This document shows, in pieces, positions 16,801 through 24,073 of a DNA stretch of 64,000 nt. The first letter of the stretch is position 1; every line of letters begins with the position of its first letter. A program made the position numbers and the translations under genes. The notes under the pieces are model-generated. The model was not told where the DNA came from and made no database searches. It saw only the letters and a program-made list of their open reading frames with translations. This DNA is from Amycolatopsis japonica (GTDB lineage Bacteria > Actinomycetota > Actinomycetes > Mycobacteriales > Pseudonocardiaceae): the NCBI RefSeq assembly GCF_000732925.1, contig NZ_CP008953.1, forward strand, positions 8,053,001-8,117,000, given 5' to 3'.

Positions 16801-18334
16801 ACGCGAGATCACGCGCAGCGTCGACGGCGCTGTGGTGCTCCAACGGCGCTTCGACGCGGAAGACCGGCTCGCCGAAGAGGAGGTCGCGGGGGTCGGGAAG
16901 CGCGTGTACGGCTACCGCCCGGACGGCAGGCTCGCCGCCGTCGACGACGCGATCCGGCCGTGGCGACTCGCCTTCGACGCCGCGGGCCGGGTCAGCGAGG
17001 CACGCGGACCAGCCGGCGTCGAGCGGTTCGCCCACGACGCGGCCGGAAACCTCACCCACGACGAGGGCGTCTACGACTCCGACGAGCGGGGCCGCGTCAC
17101 CGGCGACCGATCCTGCGCCTACGAGTGGGATCACCTCGACCGGCTGCGTTCGGTGCGCACTCCCGACGGCGCGTTCTGGACGTACCACTACGACCCGCTC
17201 GGGCGGCGGTTCGCCAAACGCCGGTGGCTGATCGATCAGGACGGCGAGGCCGAACTCACGCACGACGTCCGCTTCCTGTGGAGCGGGATGAACGTGGTCG
17301 AGCGCATGGACTACGACCCCGCCGACGAGTCGTACCGGCTCTTCACCTGGGAACGCTACGACGACGACCGCCCGGTCGCGCAGATCGAGCGCACCGGTGC
17401 CGCGGAAGCCGTGGCGTTCCGCGCCGTGATCACGTCGCCGGCGGGCACGCCGACCGAGATGCTCGACGAACGCGGCACGCTGGTCTGGCAGGACCGCAGC
17501 AGTTTCTGGGGTGTGCCGCTGCCCGGCGCGGACACCGCGTCGATGCCGCTGGCCTTCCCCGGCCAGCACCGCGACGAGGAAACCGGGCTGCACTACAACG
17601 TTTTCCGGTACTACGACCCGCGGACCTCGCGCTACCTCAGCCAGGACCCGCTCGGCCTCGCGGCCGCGCCGAACCCCGTCGGCTACGTCGATCAGCCGCT
17701 GCTCGTCGGCGACCCGCTCGGCCTCGCCGGCACCTGCGGCAAGAACGGGCCTGGCAGCCAGCCGCGGCCCCAGCCCGCCGGACCCAGCGGGCAACCCCAG
17801 CCGTTGCGGAGGAGCCCGCGGAAACCTCCCATCGACGTCGACAAGATGTCGAAGGAGGAGTTCGAGAAGTTCAAGCCGAAGCTCGACGAGATCCTGAAGG
17901 CGGACAAGCACTTCTTCTGGTCCGGCGGTACCAAGAAACGCAAACGCGGCGAAGAGGACGAGTACCTCGGCTCGATCGAGGAGAAGGCCACCAAGATCGC
18001 GAAGCAGAACGGCGGCAACACCCTCGAGGGCACCCTCAAGGACAACAACATCAAGATGCCCGGGTGGATCAACGATCCGAAGGACCCGAGGAGGCCGCTC
18101 GTCCAGGAGAAGTGGGACTACGTCTCCGAAACCTTCGCCAAGAACTCCAACAAGGACACGCACGTGGTCTTCCCCTACTGGCCGGGCAAGGGGCACGACA
18201 TCTACCCGCATCGCCGCGAGGACAACGTCTTCGACGTGACCGAGTACCCGCGGCTGGAAAAGATGGGGATCGACGACATCACCAAGCACAACGCCGAGAC
18301 CGGCCATACGCGCCCGTACCGGCACACCAAGTGA
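13868..18334 (+). CDS. Rhs/YD-repeat polymorphic toxin with CD38-like (ADP-ribosyl cyclase) C-terminal domain
   Basis: 1488 residues from the ATG at 13868 (GCAGGAAGA ribosome site). The order is: an N-terminal helical WXG100-like export region (about 1-230, with DLQTWAGDAADRYRER), a Gly/Asn/Asp-rich linker (about 255-345), a DUF6531 start (YCGDPVDVATGEVVMKQ), YD repeats forming the Rhs cage (about 390-1250), and the core terminus (RYYDPRTSRYLSQDPLGLA, then GDPLGLAG). The tip after about residue 1290 is the toxin. It has FFWSG (W1351), TLEGTL (E1387), KWDYVSETFA, THVV and FDVTEYPRLEKM (E1459). These line up in order with the WS, TLEDTL, FWKTVSRRFA, VHVM and SVEV blocks of CD38/ADP-ribosyl cyclase, so I infer an NAD(P)-degrading toxin exported by an ESX-type system. 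No immunity gene is adjacent. Confidence 0.85.
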   Translation: MANPLVAEREDSTKGHTGVPLLESANDLKEGIEKGDWAAVAMGAVGTALDALSMAMDPFGSILAAGVGWLLEHVGPLSDALDALTGDADQIKAQAETWANIAKELGAVGTELTDLVKADLQTWAGDAADRYRERSADTVNVLTAAQKGCEGASSGVKTAGEVVAAVRTLVRDIIAELVGHLISWALQVLFTLGIGLTWVVPQVVTAVAKTAAKIADITTKLVKALKGLMPLLKRADSLFDDAAKALRKLKGGKVDAPPPPKTKGGNDRGLDPKKDKDPDEGTTSSSADGKPDGGNNNGGGNSNDKGTNTKSDNDQTNSSGAGGGGDRDRGGNNDTTKKDGNGDRSTSSDSKNYCGDPVDVATGEVVMKQVDVTLPGDAAELELSRTHLSSYTAGRWFGPSWTSTMDQRLAFTGDRVLFYAEDGMVLTYPVPAATPVLPMQGPRHRLRRAADGYRLSMGDRELRFAGAGRILPLVAIEQNGGRTEFAYAADGSPMGLRRDDGVEIAIGTANGRIVALGAPGQPPLVRFAYNRHGQLSTVTDYAGRPMTLDYDFGHRLVGWKDRTGTWYRYVYDDAGRCVRAVGASGYYNATFAYEPGATRHTDAVGHTWTYRLNDAKQLIERIDPLGNSQRYSWNRRDELLSTVDELGRETGYEYDEHGELVAVHRPGGETVSLAHAEGEVRLSAGDVRRTVPAFDPATTLTGTGLPMEIPDAPDPLTDAPVTDRPGDRDLFGRPRLAYTASGGAAKLGWTADGRRAWRLGPDGGRETWVHDAEGRVVEHRDATGAARRRKYGPFGLVLEETDAAGARTLFTYDGELRLTSVTNPNGLTWRYVRDAAGRLVEETDYDGRRIGYTYDAAGQLLRMTSSTGDVTEYFYDLQGNVVARRTPDDVTRYEYDALGRLIVAENIESRVEMTHDDRDEVVVDTINGLGVCWRREGDVLLRRTSSGVDSEWRFTESGLPRSLKIAGHEIEFGYDDAEREITRSVDGAVVLQRRFDAEDRLAEEEVAGVGKRVYGYRPDGRLAAVDDAIRPWRLAFDAAGRVSEARGPAGVERFAHDAAGNLTHDEGVYDSDERGRVTGDRSCAYEWDHLDRLRSVRTPDGAFWTYHYDPLGRRFAKRRWLIDQDGEAELTHDVRFLWSGMNVVERMDYDPADESYRLFTWERYDDDRPVAQIERTGAAEAVAFRAVITSPAGTPTEMLDERGTLVWQDRSSFWGVPLPGADTASMPLAFPGQHRDEETGLHYNVFRYYDPRTSRYLSQDPLGLAAAPNPVGYVDQPLLVGDPLGLAGTCGKNGPGSQPRPQPAGPSGQPQPLRRSPRKPPIDVDKMSKEEFEKFKPKLDEILKADKHFFWSGGTKKRKRGEEDEYLGSIEEKATKIAKQNGGNTLEGTLKDNNIKMPGWINDPKDPRRPLVQEKWDYVSETFAKNSNKDTHVVFPYWPGKGHDIYPHRREDNVFDVTEYPRLEKMGIDDITKHNAETGHTRPYRHTK

Positions 18335-18353
18335 CGTTGCCTCTGACGGAGCG

Positions 18354-18369
18354 CTTTGGTATACCAAAG
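18354..18369. promoter_or_regulatory. GntR-like palindromic operator
   Basis: CTTTGGTATACCAAAG is a perfect 16-base palindrome, 20 bases after the Rhs stop and 25 bases before the amidohydrolase start. TGGTATACCA cores are typical of GntR (FadR/VanR branch) operators. No gntR gene is nearby, so the regulator acts from elsewhere. Confidence 0.6.
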
Positions 18370-18394
18370 GGAGCTCGTCGAGAAAGGTGCTCCC

Positions 18395-19603
18395 TTGTTG
18401 ATCCGTGACGTCCGCCCCTGGGGTGGACAGCGCAGCGACGTCGAAGTGGCCGATGGCCGGATCACCGCGGTACGGCCGCACGATCCCGCCGCCGAGACGG
18501 CGCCGGACACCGTCGACGGTCGCGGGCGGCTGCTGTTCCCGTCGTTCAGCGACGTGCACGTCCACCTGGACTCGACGCGGATCGGCCTGCCGTTCCGGCC
18601 GCACACCGGCGCGCCCGGCGTATGGGCGATGATGCTGAACGACCGCGAGAACTGGCGAAACGCCGAGGTCCCGCTGCCCGAGCGTGTCGCCGGGACGCTG
18701 GAGCGGATGATCGCCAACGGCACCACCCGCGTGCGCACCTACGCGCAGGTGGACGTCGACTGCCGGCTCGAGAAGCTCGACGCCGTCCTCGCCGCGAAGG
18801 AGCGCTTCGCCAAGCACGCGGACGTCGAGATCATGGCGTTCCCCCAGGCCGGGATCCTGCGCGAGCCCGGCACCGTCGACGTCCTGGAGGCCTCGCTGCG
18901 CTCGGGCGCCACGGTCGTCGGCGGGATCGACCCGTGCTCGCTCGACAAGGATCCCAAGGGGCATCTCGACGTCGTGTTCGGGCTCGCCGAGAAGTACGGC
19001 GTCGAGGTCGACATCCACCTGCACGAACCCGGCCACCTGGGCGTGTTCTCCACCGATCTGGTGATCGAACGGGTCCGCGCGCTGGACATGCGCGGCAAGG
19101 TCACCCTGTCGCACGCGTACGAACTGGGCTCGATCTCGGAATCGGTGAGCCGCCGGCTGATCGACACGTTCGCGGAACTGGACATCGCGATGGCGACCGT
19201 CGCGCCGTCGACCGACGGTCAGCTGTCGCTCGCGGACCTCACGACCGCCGGTGTGCGCGTTGGCCTCGGCGAAGACGGCCAGCGGGACTACTGGAGCCCG
19301 TACGGCAACTGCGACCTGCTCGACCGCACCTGGCAACTCGCCTTCACGAACGGCTTCCGCCGCGACGACCTGATCGAGATGGCGCTGGCCGTCGCCACGA
19401 TGGGCGGCGCGTCGATCATGAGCCACGACGTCCCGCGGCCGGCGGGCATCGCCGACCGGCCGGGGGTGGCCGTCGGCGACCGTGCCGACCTCGTGCTGGT
19501 GGACGGCGAGACCCCGACGAGCGCGGTGATGGACCGGGGCAAGGACCGCACGGTGCTGCACGACGGCGTCGTCGTGGCGGACGGGCTTTCGGTGGTGGGT
19601 TAA
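18395..19603 (+). CDS. Amidohydrolase, cytosine-deaminase-like metal-dependent hydrolase
   Basis: 402 residues from the TTG at 18395 (GAGAAAGG seven bases ahead). A further upstream TTG would start inside the palindromic operator and is unlikely. Metal-binding motifs are in order: DVHVHLD (about residue 55), DIHLHEPG, LSHAYELG and GLGEDGQRD. This matches the CodA/N-isopropylammelide type of the amidohydrolase superfamily, cytoplasmic enzymes that hydrolyse C-N bonds of ring substrates using one metal ion. The C-terminal beta part has PGVAVGDRADLVLVDG. It is isolated behind a GntR-like site. The substrate is not determinable; the purine/pyrimidine permease 4.7 kb upstream is a possible functional partner only by theme. 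Confidence 0.88.
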   Translation: MLIRDVRPWGGQRSDVEVADGRITAVRPHDPAAETAPDTVDGRGRLLFPSFSDVHVHLDSTRIGLPFRPHTGAPGVWAMMLNDRENWRNAEVPLPERVAGTLERMIANGTTRVRTYAQVDVDCRLEKLDAVLAAKERFAKHADVEIMAFPQAGILREPGTVDVLEASLRSGATVVGGIDPCSLDKDPKGHLDVVFGLAEKYGVEVDIHLHEPGHLGVFSTDLVIERVRALDMRGKVTLSHAYELGSISESVSRRLIDTFAELDIAMATVAPSTDGQLSLADLTTAGVRVGLGEDGQRDYWSPYGNCDLLDRTWQLAFTNGFRRDDLIEMALAVATMGGASIMSHDVPRPAGIADRPGVAVGDRADLVLVDGETPTSAVMDRGKDRTVLHDGVVVADGLSVVG

Positions 19604-19607
19604 ACCG

Positions 19608-19637
19608 TTGGCGCCCGATCGCGGCCGCTGCTAGCTT
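19608..19637 (+). promoter_or_regulatory. Sigma-70-type promoter of leader ORF and hydrolase
   Basis: TTGGCG (19608-19613) and TAGCTT (19632-19637) are separated by 18 bases. Transcription would start near 19644, about 30 bases before the leader ORF. Confidence 0.5.
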
Positions 19638-19674
19638 GCCGGAGGCCGTGCGAGCGAACGAGGAGGTGGTACCC

Positions 19675-19725
19675 GTGGACATTTCGACATGGGTGCTCCC
19701 CTCTGGGGTCACGGTCGGGCGATAG
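19675..19725 (+). CDS. Possible 16-residue leader peptide
   Basis: A GTG-started reading frame of 16 codons (MDISTWVLPSGVTVGR) with AGGAGGTGG ribosome site 7 bases ahead lies in the 168-base gap before the hydrolase gene and downstream of a plausible promoter. Around its end, GGTGCTCCC can pair with GGGAGCGCC further on, while CCCC-TCT-GGGG can form a competing small hairpin. This would suit attenuation or a translated regulator of the next gene. It could also be a chance frame; no amino-acid run (His, Trp, Leu) typical of attenuators is present. Confidence 0.45.
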   Translation: MDISTWVLPSGVTVGR

Positions 19726-19771
19726 GTCGTCCGGGAGCGCCGTTTCACGAGCACTCCCGAAAGGCACGACC

Positions 19772-20500
19772 ATGCACTTCACTTCCGAAAAACGCCTCGA
19801 AGACGGTGTCCTCGAGCGCGGATTCACCCTCGGCGAGATCCCCGGCGTCCTGTGGACCCCGGAGTCCACGGAGCCGGTCCCGCTGATCCTGATGGGCCAC
19901 CCCGGCGGACTGGGCAGGATGCACCCGCGGCTCGTGGCCCGGGCCCTCGCTTGCGCGGCGGATGGCTACGCGACGGCCACCATCGAGCTCCCCGGAGCCG
20001 GTGACCGGCCGCGTTTCACCGTCGTCGACGAGGCCCGCGCCGATCTTCAGCGCGTGCTGAAGGCCGGCGAGCCGGTCACCGACGACATCGTCGACCGGCT
20101 CGTCCTACCGCTGGTCGAAACGGCCGTCCCCGAATGGCGGGCCACCCTCGACGCGCTCCTCGCACTGCCTGAAATCGGCGGCCCGGTCGGGTTCTCGGGC
20201 GGGGTGATCGCCATCGGCACGCGGCTGGCGTTGGTCGAGCCGCGCGTCGAAGCCGCCGTCCTGTTCGCCGGGAGTTATGTGCCGCGCAGCATCCTCGAAG
20301 AGGCGCGGCAGGTCACCATTCCGCTGCACGTCCTGCTCCAGTGGGACGACGAAGGGAACGACCGGCAGCAGGCGCTGGATCTGTTCGACGCCTTCGGCTC
20401 CCAGGAGAAGACGTTGAACGCCAACATGGGCGGGCACACGGGCGTCCCGTCGTTCGCCGGGGAAGCCGCGGGCCGGTTCCTCGCCCGGCACCTGAAGTGA
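19772..20500 (+). CDS. Alpha/beta hydrolase (dienelactone-hydrolase-like)
   Basis: 242 residues without signal peptide. The oxyanion region is LILMGHPGGLGRMHP, the nucleophile elbow GFSGGVIAIG (about residue 133), the acid in LLQWDDEGNDRQ and the His in NMGGHTGVP. GxSxGG-like elbow and QWDDE are typical of dienelactone-hydrolase relatives and of small-molecule esterases. It is preceded by a leader ORF with potential hairpins. The substrate is unknown. Confidence 0.85.
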   Translation: MHFTSEKRLEDGVLERGFTLGEIPGVLWTPESTEPVPLILMGHPGGLGRMHPRLVARALACAADGYATATIELPGAGDRPRFTVVDEARADLQRVLKAGEPVTDDIVDRLVLPLVETAVPEWRATLDALLALPEIGGPVGFSGGVIAIGTRLALVEPRVEAAVLFAGSYVPRSILEEARQVTIPLHVLLQWDDEGNDRQQALDLFDAFGSQEKTLNANMGGHTGVPSFAGEAAGRFLARHLK

Positions 20501-20587
20501 CGTCCGGGGCCGCGGGCGGTACCGGCCGCGGCCCCGGCTTCAGGCCGTATCTTGAGCGGAACCGCGACGATCCGACCGGAGTGCGGA

Positions 20588-21571
20588 GTGGACGAACGAA
20601 CGCGAGAGATCCTGTGCGGTCTGAGGACGAACCCGGCTTTGCCCGGCCCTCTGCGCGCACTCCTGCCCGCTCCACCCGTGGCGACGGCACCTGACACGAC
20701 GTGGCACGACGTCGATCCGGACGTCGCGCGGGCAGCCGATCCGACCACACCCTCGGACGAGGTGCTCGCGTTGCTGGACCACGACAGCGCGCTGGTCCGG
20801 TGGACCCTCGCCGGTCGTCCGGACCTGCCCGGTGAGGTCCACGCGCGGCTGGCCGCCGATCCCATCCCGGGTGTCCGCGCGGACCTCGCCGCCAATCCCG
20901 CCGTGGTGTCGGAGCCGATCCTGCGCGGACTGGCGAACGACGAGGACGCGGACGTTCGGCGAAGCGTGGCGCACAACCCGTCCGTCCCGCTGGACGTCCT
21001 CACCCGCTTGGCCGACTCGATCCGGATCGGGCCGAGCCTGTTGCCTCGCGTCACGGCGGCGACGGACGAGGAACTGCGTCTTCTCGCGGCAGCACCGTCC
21101 GCACGGGTCCGCATGCTGGTCGCCGAGCGCGTCGCACTGCCCGCGGACGTCTTCGAACGACTCGTGACGGACGACGACATCCGTGTCGTCAAAGGAATCG
21201 CGCCGCACCCCGCGCTGTCGGCGGACCGGCTGTGGGCACTCGCCGAGCGGCACGGGCCGAGCCTGTTCCGCAGGCTCGCGACGAACCCCCACTGCGACCC
21301 GGACCTGCTGCATCACATGGCACACAACGCCACCGCACGCCGGATCTACCGCGCGGTCGCCGAACACCCGAACACGCGCGGGGAAACGTTGCTGCTCTGT
21401 CTCGGGGACGATGTCGCACGACGGTGGGCCGCGGCGCACCCGAACCTGCCGGCCGACGTCTTGATCGGACTCGTGGAGGACCCGAGCCTGGCCGGATGCG
21501 CGGCCGCCAACCCGTCACTCCCCGTCGAAGTGATGGAACGGCTGATCGCTACTTACCGCCATAACGGGTGA
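20588..21571 (+). CDS. LRV (leucine-rich repeat variant) protein
   Basis: 327 residues from GTG 20588, almost wholly built of about 24-residue LRV/HEAT-like repeats: for example DSALVRWTLAGRPDLPGEVHAR, DADVRRSVAHNPSVPLDVLTRL and LFRRLATNPHCDPDLLHHMA. The repeated signature is V-R-x-x-L/V-A-x-x-P/N-x-x-P-x-x-V-L-x-x-L-A. Such repeats form a right-handed helical solenoid for protein binding. Unlike the Azotobacter prototype there is no N-terminal Fe-S cysteine cluster. The gene stands between a hydrolase and the convergent sortase locus. The binding partner is unknown. Confidence 0.85.
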   Translation: MDERTREILCGLRTNPALPGPLRALLPAPPVATAPDTTWHDVDPDVARAADPTTPSDEVLALLDHDSALVRWTLAGRPDLPGEVHARLAADPIPGVRADLAANPAVVSEPILRGLANDEDADVRRSVAHNPSVPLDVLTRLADSIRIGPSLLPRVTAATDEELRLLAAAPSARVRMLVAERVALPADVFERLVTDDDIRVVKGIAPHPALSADRLWALAERHGPSLFRRLATNPHCDPDLLHHMAHNATARRIYRAVAEHPNTRGETLLLCLGDDVARRWAAAHPNLPADVLIGLVEDPSLAGCAAANPSLPVEVMERLIATYRHNG

Positions 21572-21587
21572 CGACGGGCTTCTGTGC

Positions 21588-22430
21588 TCACCCATGCCGG
21601 TCGTGGCTGTCGTCTCCTTCGAGCCGAGCGAAAACGATGACGTTGTCGCGATACGAGCGCACGGCTCGGTCGAAGGAACCGCCGCAGGTGATCAGCCGCA
21701 GTTCCGGGCCGGCGGTGCGGCCGTAGACCTCCTTGGTGGGAAAGCGATCTTTGGGGGCGTGGATGGTCCGGCGCACCACGAAGGTGACGACGGAACCGTC
21801 CGCGCGTTCGACGGTGACGCGATCTCCCGGCGCGAGTTCGTGCAGCCGGTAGAAGATGCCGGGCTGGGACGCGCCGTCGACGTGACCGACGATCACCGCG
21901 GGCCCGGTCTGGCCGGGCGCCGGTCCCGGCTCGTACCAACCCGCTTGCATCGGCGTGGTCACCGGCGGGGTCCGCATACGGCGGTTCGCGTCGAGGCCGA
22001 GCTCGATCAGCGACGAGTCGGCGCCGAGTCTGGGGATGTGCACCGCGACCGGGTTCACGCGGACCGCGGGATCGACGACCGTCCTGGCCGGCATCACCGG
22101 CGGTGAGGACGGTCGTGGGGCCGCCATGGCAGGCGCGGGCGGAGCCGGCATCGGGTTCGTGGTCAGGCTGATCACCAGCCCCATTGCCGCCGCGGCGGCC
22201 AAGGCCGAGGTGATCGCGCCGAACCCGGGACTCGGCCGGTCCTTGCCTCGGCGCAGCTGCCGACCGGCCTGCTGAAGTGTCTCCCAGCCGACGCCGACGA
22301 TGATCACGAAAGACGCGCTCACCACGGCGAAACCGGTGTTGCCCGGCAAGAACGTGACGGCGGCCAGCATCCACGCCAGGCCGACCAGGGCGAGCAGGAG
22401 CAGCCGGGTCCGGATGGTTTCGACAGCCAT
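21588..22430 (-). CDS. Class F sortase
   Basis: 280 residues from ATG 22430 (GGAGAGG ribosome site). Two or three membrane helices occupy the first about 110 residues, then a linker rich in Pro/Ala. The catalytic domain has His in VIVGHVDGAS, Cys in LRLITCGGSFD and Arg in NVIVFARLEG. This H-C-R triad and the TCGGSFD motif are the actinobacterial sortase F signature. It anchors surface proteins by transpeptidation outside the membrane. It is last in a leftward run of exported-protein genes (22502-27901) that are its likely substrates or partners, although none shows a classical LPxTG. Confidence 0.93.
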   Translation of the reverse strand: MAVETIRTRLLLLALVGLAWMLAAVTFLPGNTGFAVVSASFVIIVGVGWETLQQAGRQLRRGKDRPSPGFGAITSALAAAAAMGLVISLTTNPMPAPPAPAMAAPRPSSPPVMPARTVVDPAVRVNPVAVHIPRLGADSSLIELGLDANRRMRTPPVTTPMQAGWYEPGPAPGQTGPAVIVGHVDGASQPGIFYRLHELAPGDRVTVERADGSVVTFVVRRTIHAPKDRFPTKEVYGRTAGPELRLITCGGSFDRAVRSYRDNVIVFARLEGDDSHDRHG

Positions 22431-22501
22431 GCCTCTCCAGTCGTCGAACGAGGAGGGATGGTGTGGTGTGGCCGGGGCAAGGCCACACCACACCGTTCCC
22501 C

Positions 22502-24016
22502 CTATCGGAAGCGACGACGGCGCGCGGCTGCCGCCGTCACCATGAGCAGGGCGATCACCAGGAACGCCAGTCCGCCGCCGACGGGCCACTGATCGTCAGC
22601 GGTCCCGCCGCCACCGGCCTCGACGGCACCGGCGGGCACCGGGTATCCGGCGTCGACGTGCTCGCCGGAGGCGCCGTGGAGGGACGCTTCCGCCGAACCG
22701 CTGTGCGCTCCGGCCGCGTGGGAAACGAGACCGCTCCCCACCATGACCACTCCCTGACCGGCACCCACGGTGCCGTGCCCGGAGCCACCGGTCTGGTGAC
22801 CGGTCGTGCCGCCGGTTCCGCCGCCGGACGGCGGACCCGGGTGGGTTCCGGGGTCACCATGCGGGTCGCCGGTGCCCGGTACCGGCATCGGAGCCGGTGC
22901 CGGAACGGGTACCGGTGCCGGGCCGGCGGGGGCGAGGTAAGCCGTGCCGGTGGCGCCGGCCTGCTCACCGTTCGCCGTCGTGCCGGTGACCGTGACCGGT
23001 GCCGCGGTGGTGTCCGCGGACGGCGTGAACGTTCCCGTGCACACGGTGCTTTCCTTGGCGGCCAGAGTGCTGTCACCGCAGGTCAAGGCACCATTGGGAG
23101 TGGTGCTCTCGACGTTGCTGACCGTGCCGGTGCCGGAGTTCGTCACCGGCACGCTCACCGTCGCCGGCTGCCCGGCGGTGACCGGTACCGCGTTGCCCGG
23201 CGATCCGGCGTCAGTGCCGTTGACCGTGGGAGTGCCCATGGTCAGGTCGCACGAACACCCGGTGTCGCTGCCGGTACCCGGTGCGGGTGCCGGGCTGACG
23301 GCCGGCGCGAGGTAGGCGGTGCCGGTGGTGCCGGCCTGCTCACCGTTCGCCGTCGTGCCGGTGACCGTGACCGGTGCCGCGGTGGTGTCCGCGGTCGGCG
23401 TGAACGGCCCGGTGCACACGGTGCTTTCACTGGCGGTCAGCGTGCTGTCGTAACAGGTCATCGCACCGTCGGCGGTGGTGCCGCTGACGTTGCCGACCGT
23501 GCCGGTGCCGGTGTTCGTCACCGGCACTGTCACCGTCGCCGGTTGGCCGGCGGTGACCGGTACGGCGTTGTCCGACGATCCGGCGTCGGTGCCGTTGACC
23601 GTGGGCGTGCCCATGGTCAGATCGCACGAACACCCGGTGTCCGCCGGCGTCGACGTGGTCGTGGCGGTGGTGTCGGCGCCGGCCGTGCTTTCGCCCGCGG
23701 CGTCGGCCGATGTCGCCGCTACCGGGGTCGGCAGCGGCTCGACCGCCGGCAACGTCGTGACGTCACTGGCGGCTCCGCTGTCCGACGACGCGGTCGAGGC
23801 GGTGCCGGTCGTTGTCGCCTGCCGCGGCTGCACGAGCCCCGACACCAGCGATGTCACGGTGTTCAGCGGGCTGGTGCCCGCGGTCGTCTCGGTCATTTGG
23901 TTACCGGGTTCAGGAGGATCGGTGCCCTCCTCGGCGTGGGCCACACCCACGCCGAGGAGCATCAAGCCACCTGCGAGCAACCCGGCCTGAAGGGACCGTT
24001 TTACCCAGGTACGCAT
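22502..24016 (-). CDS. Exported surface protein with two tandem 125-residue Ig-like repeats
   Basis: 504 residues from ATG 24016 (GGAAAGG). A signal peptide (RSLQAGLLAGGLMLLGVGVAHA) is followed by a Thr/Ser-rich region. Two nearly identical domains start at TGCSCDLTMGTPTVNGTDAG and end at GTAYLAPA, each with a C-S-C pair plus two further Cys. A Pro/Gly/His linker precedes a C-terminal membrane helix (GGLAFLVIALLMVTAAAA) and RRRRFR tail. That end has the architecture of a cell-wall sorting signal but no LPxTG; AGYPVPAG precedes it at a distance. The domains look like the DUF11/CARDB-type beta folds of bacterial surface proteins. Next gene is sortase F. Confidence 0.85.
   Translation of the reverse strand: MRTWVKRSLQAGLLAGGLMLLGVGVAHAEEGTDPPEPGNQMTETTAGTSPLNTVTSLVSGLVQPRQATTTGTASTASSDSGAASDVTTLPAVEPLPTPVAATSADAAGESTAGADTTATTTSTPADTGCSCDLTMGTPTVNGTDAGSSDNAVPVTAGQPATVTVPVTNTGTGTVGNVSGTTADGAMTCYDSTLTASESTVCTGPFTPTADTTAAPVTVTGTTANGEQAGTTGTAYLAPAVSPAPAPGTGSDTGCSCDLTMGTPTVNGTDAGSPGNAVPVTAGQPATVSVPVTNSGTGTVSNVESTTPNGALTCGDSTLAAKESTVCTGTFTPSADTTAAPVTVTGTTANGEQAGATGTAYLAPAGPAPVPVPAPAPMPVPGTGDPHGDPGTHPGPPSGGGTGGTTGHQTGGSGHGTVGAGQGVVMVGSGLVSHAAGAHSGSAEASLHGASGEHVDAGYPVPAGAVEAGGGGTADDQWPVGGGLAFLVIALLMVTAAAARRRRFR
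22935..23637. repeat. Tandem direct repeat, period 375 bp
   Basis: Two copies (about 22935-23262 and 23310-23637) are offset by exactly 375 bases and differ at few positions, many of them synonymous or conservative. They encode the duplicated 125-residue domain of the surface protein. The near-identity suggests recent duplication or gene conversion. Confidence 0.85.
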
Positions 24017-24073
24017 GGGAAACCTTTCCAAGTTCTGCTGAGTTGATCAGTGCTCTCGGCGGTGTCCGGTCTG

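Noticed and set aside
18335-18394. Immunity gene for the Rhs toxin in the gap or next gene
   Set aside because: The gap is 60 bases and the next gene is a metal-dependent amidohydrolase with full catalytic motifs, not an immunity protein.
13709-19561. 1950-codon leftward frame across the Rhs and amidohydrolase genes
   Set aside because: It is antisense to two well-supported genes, is rich in Val/Arg/Asp/Gly from codon mirroring, and shows no domain.
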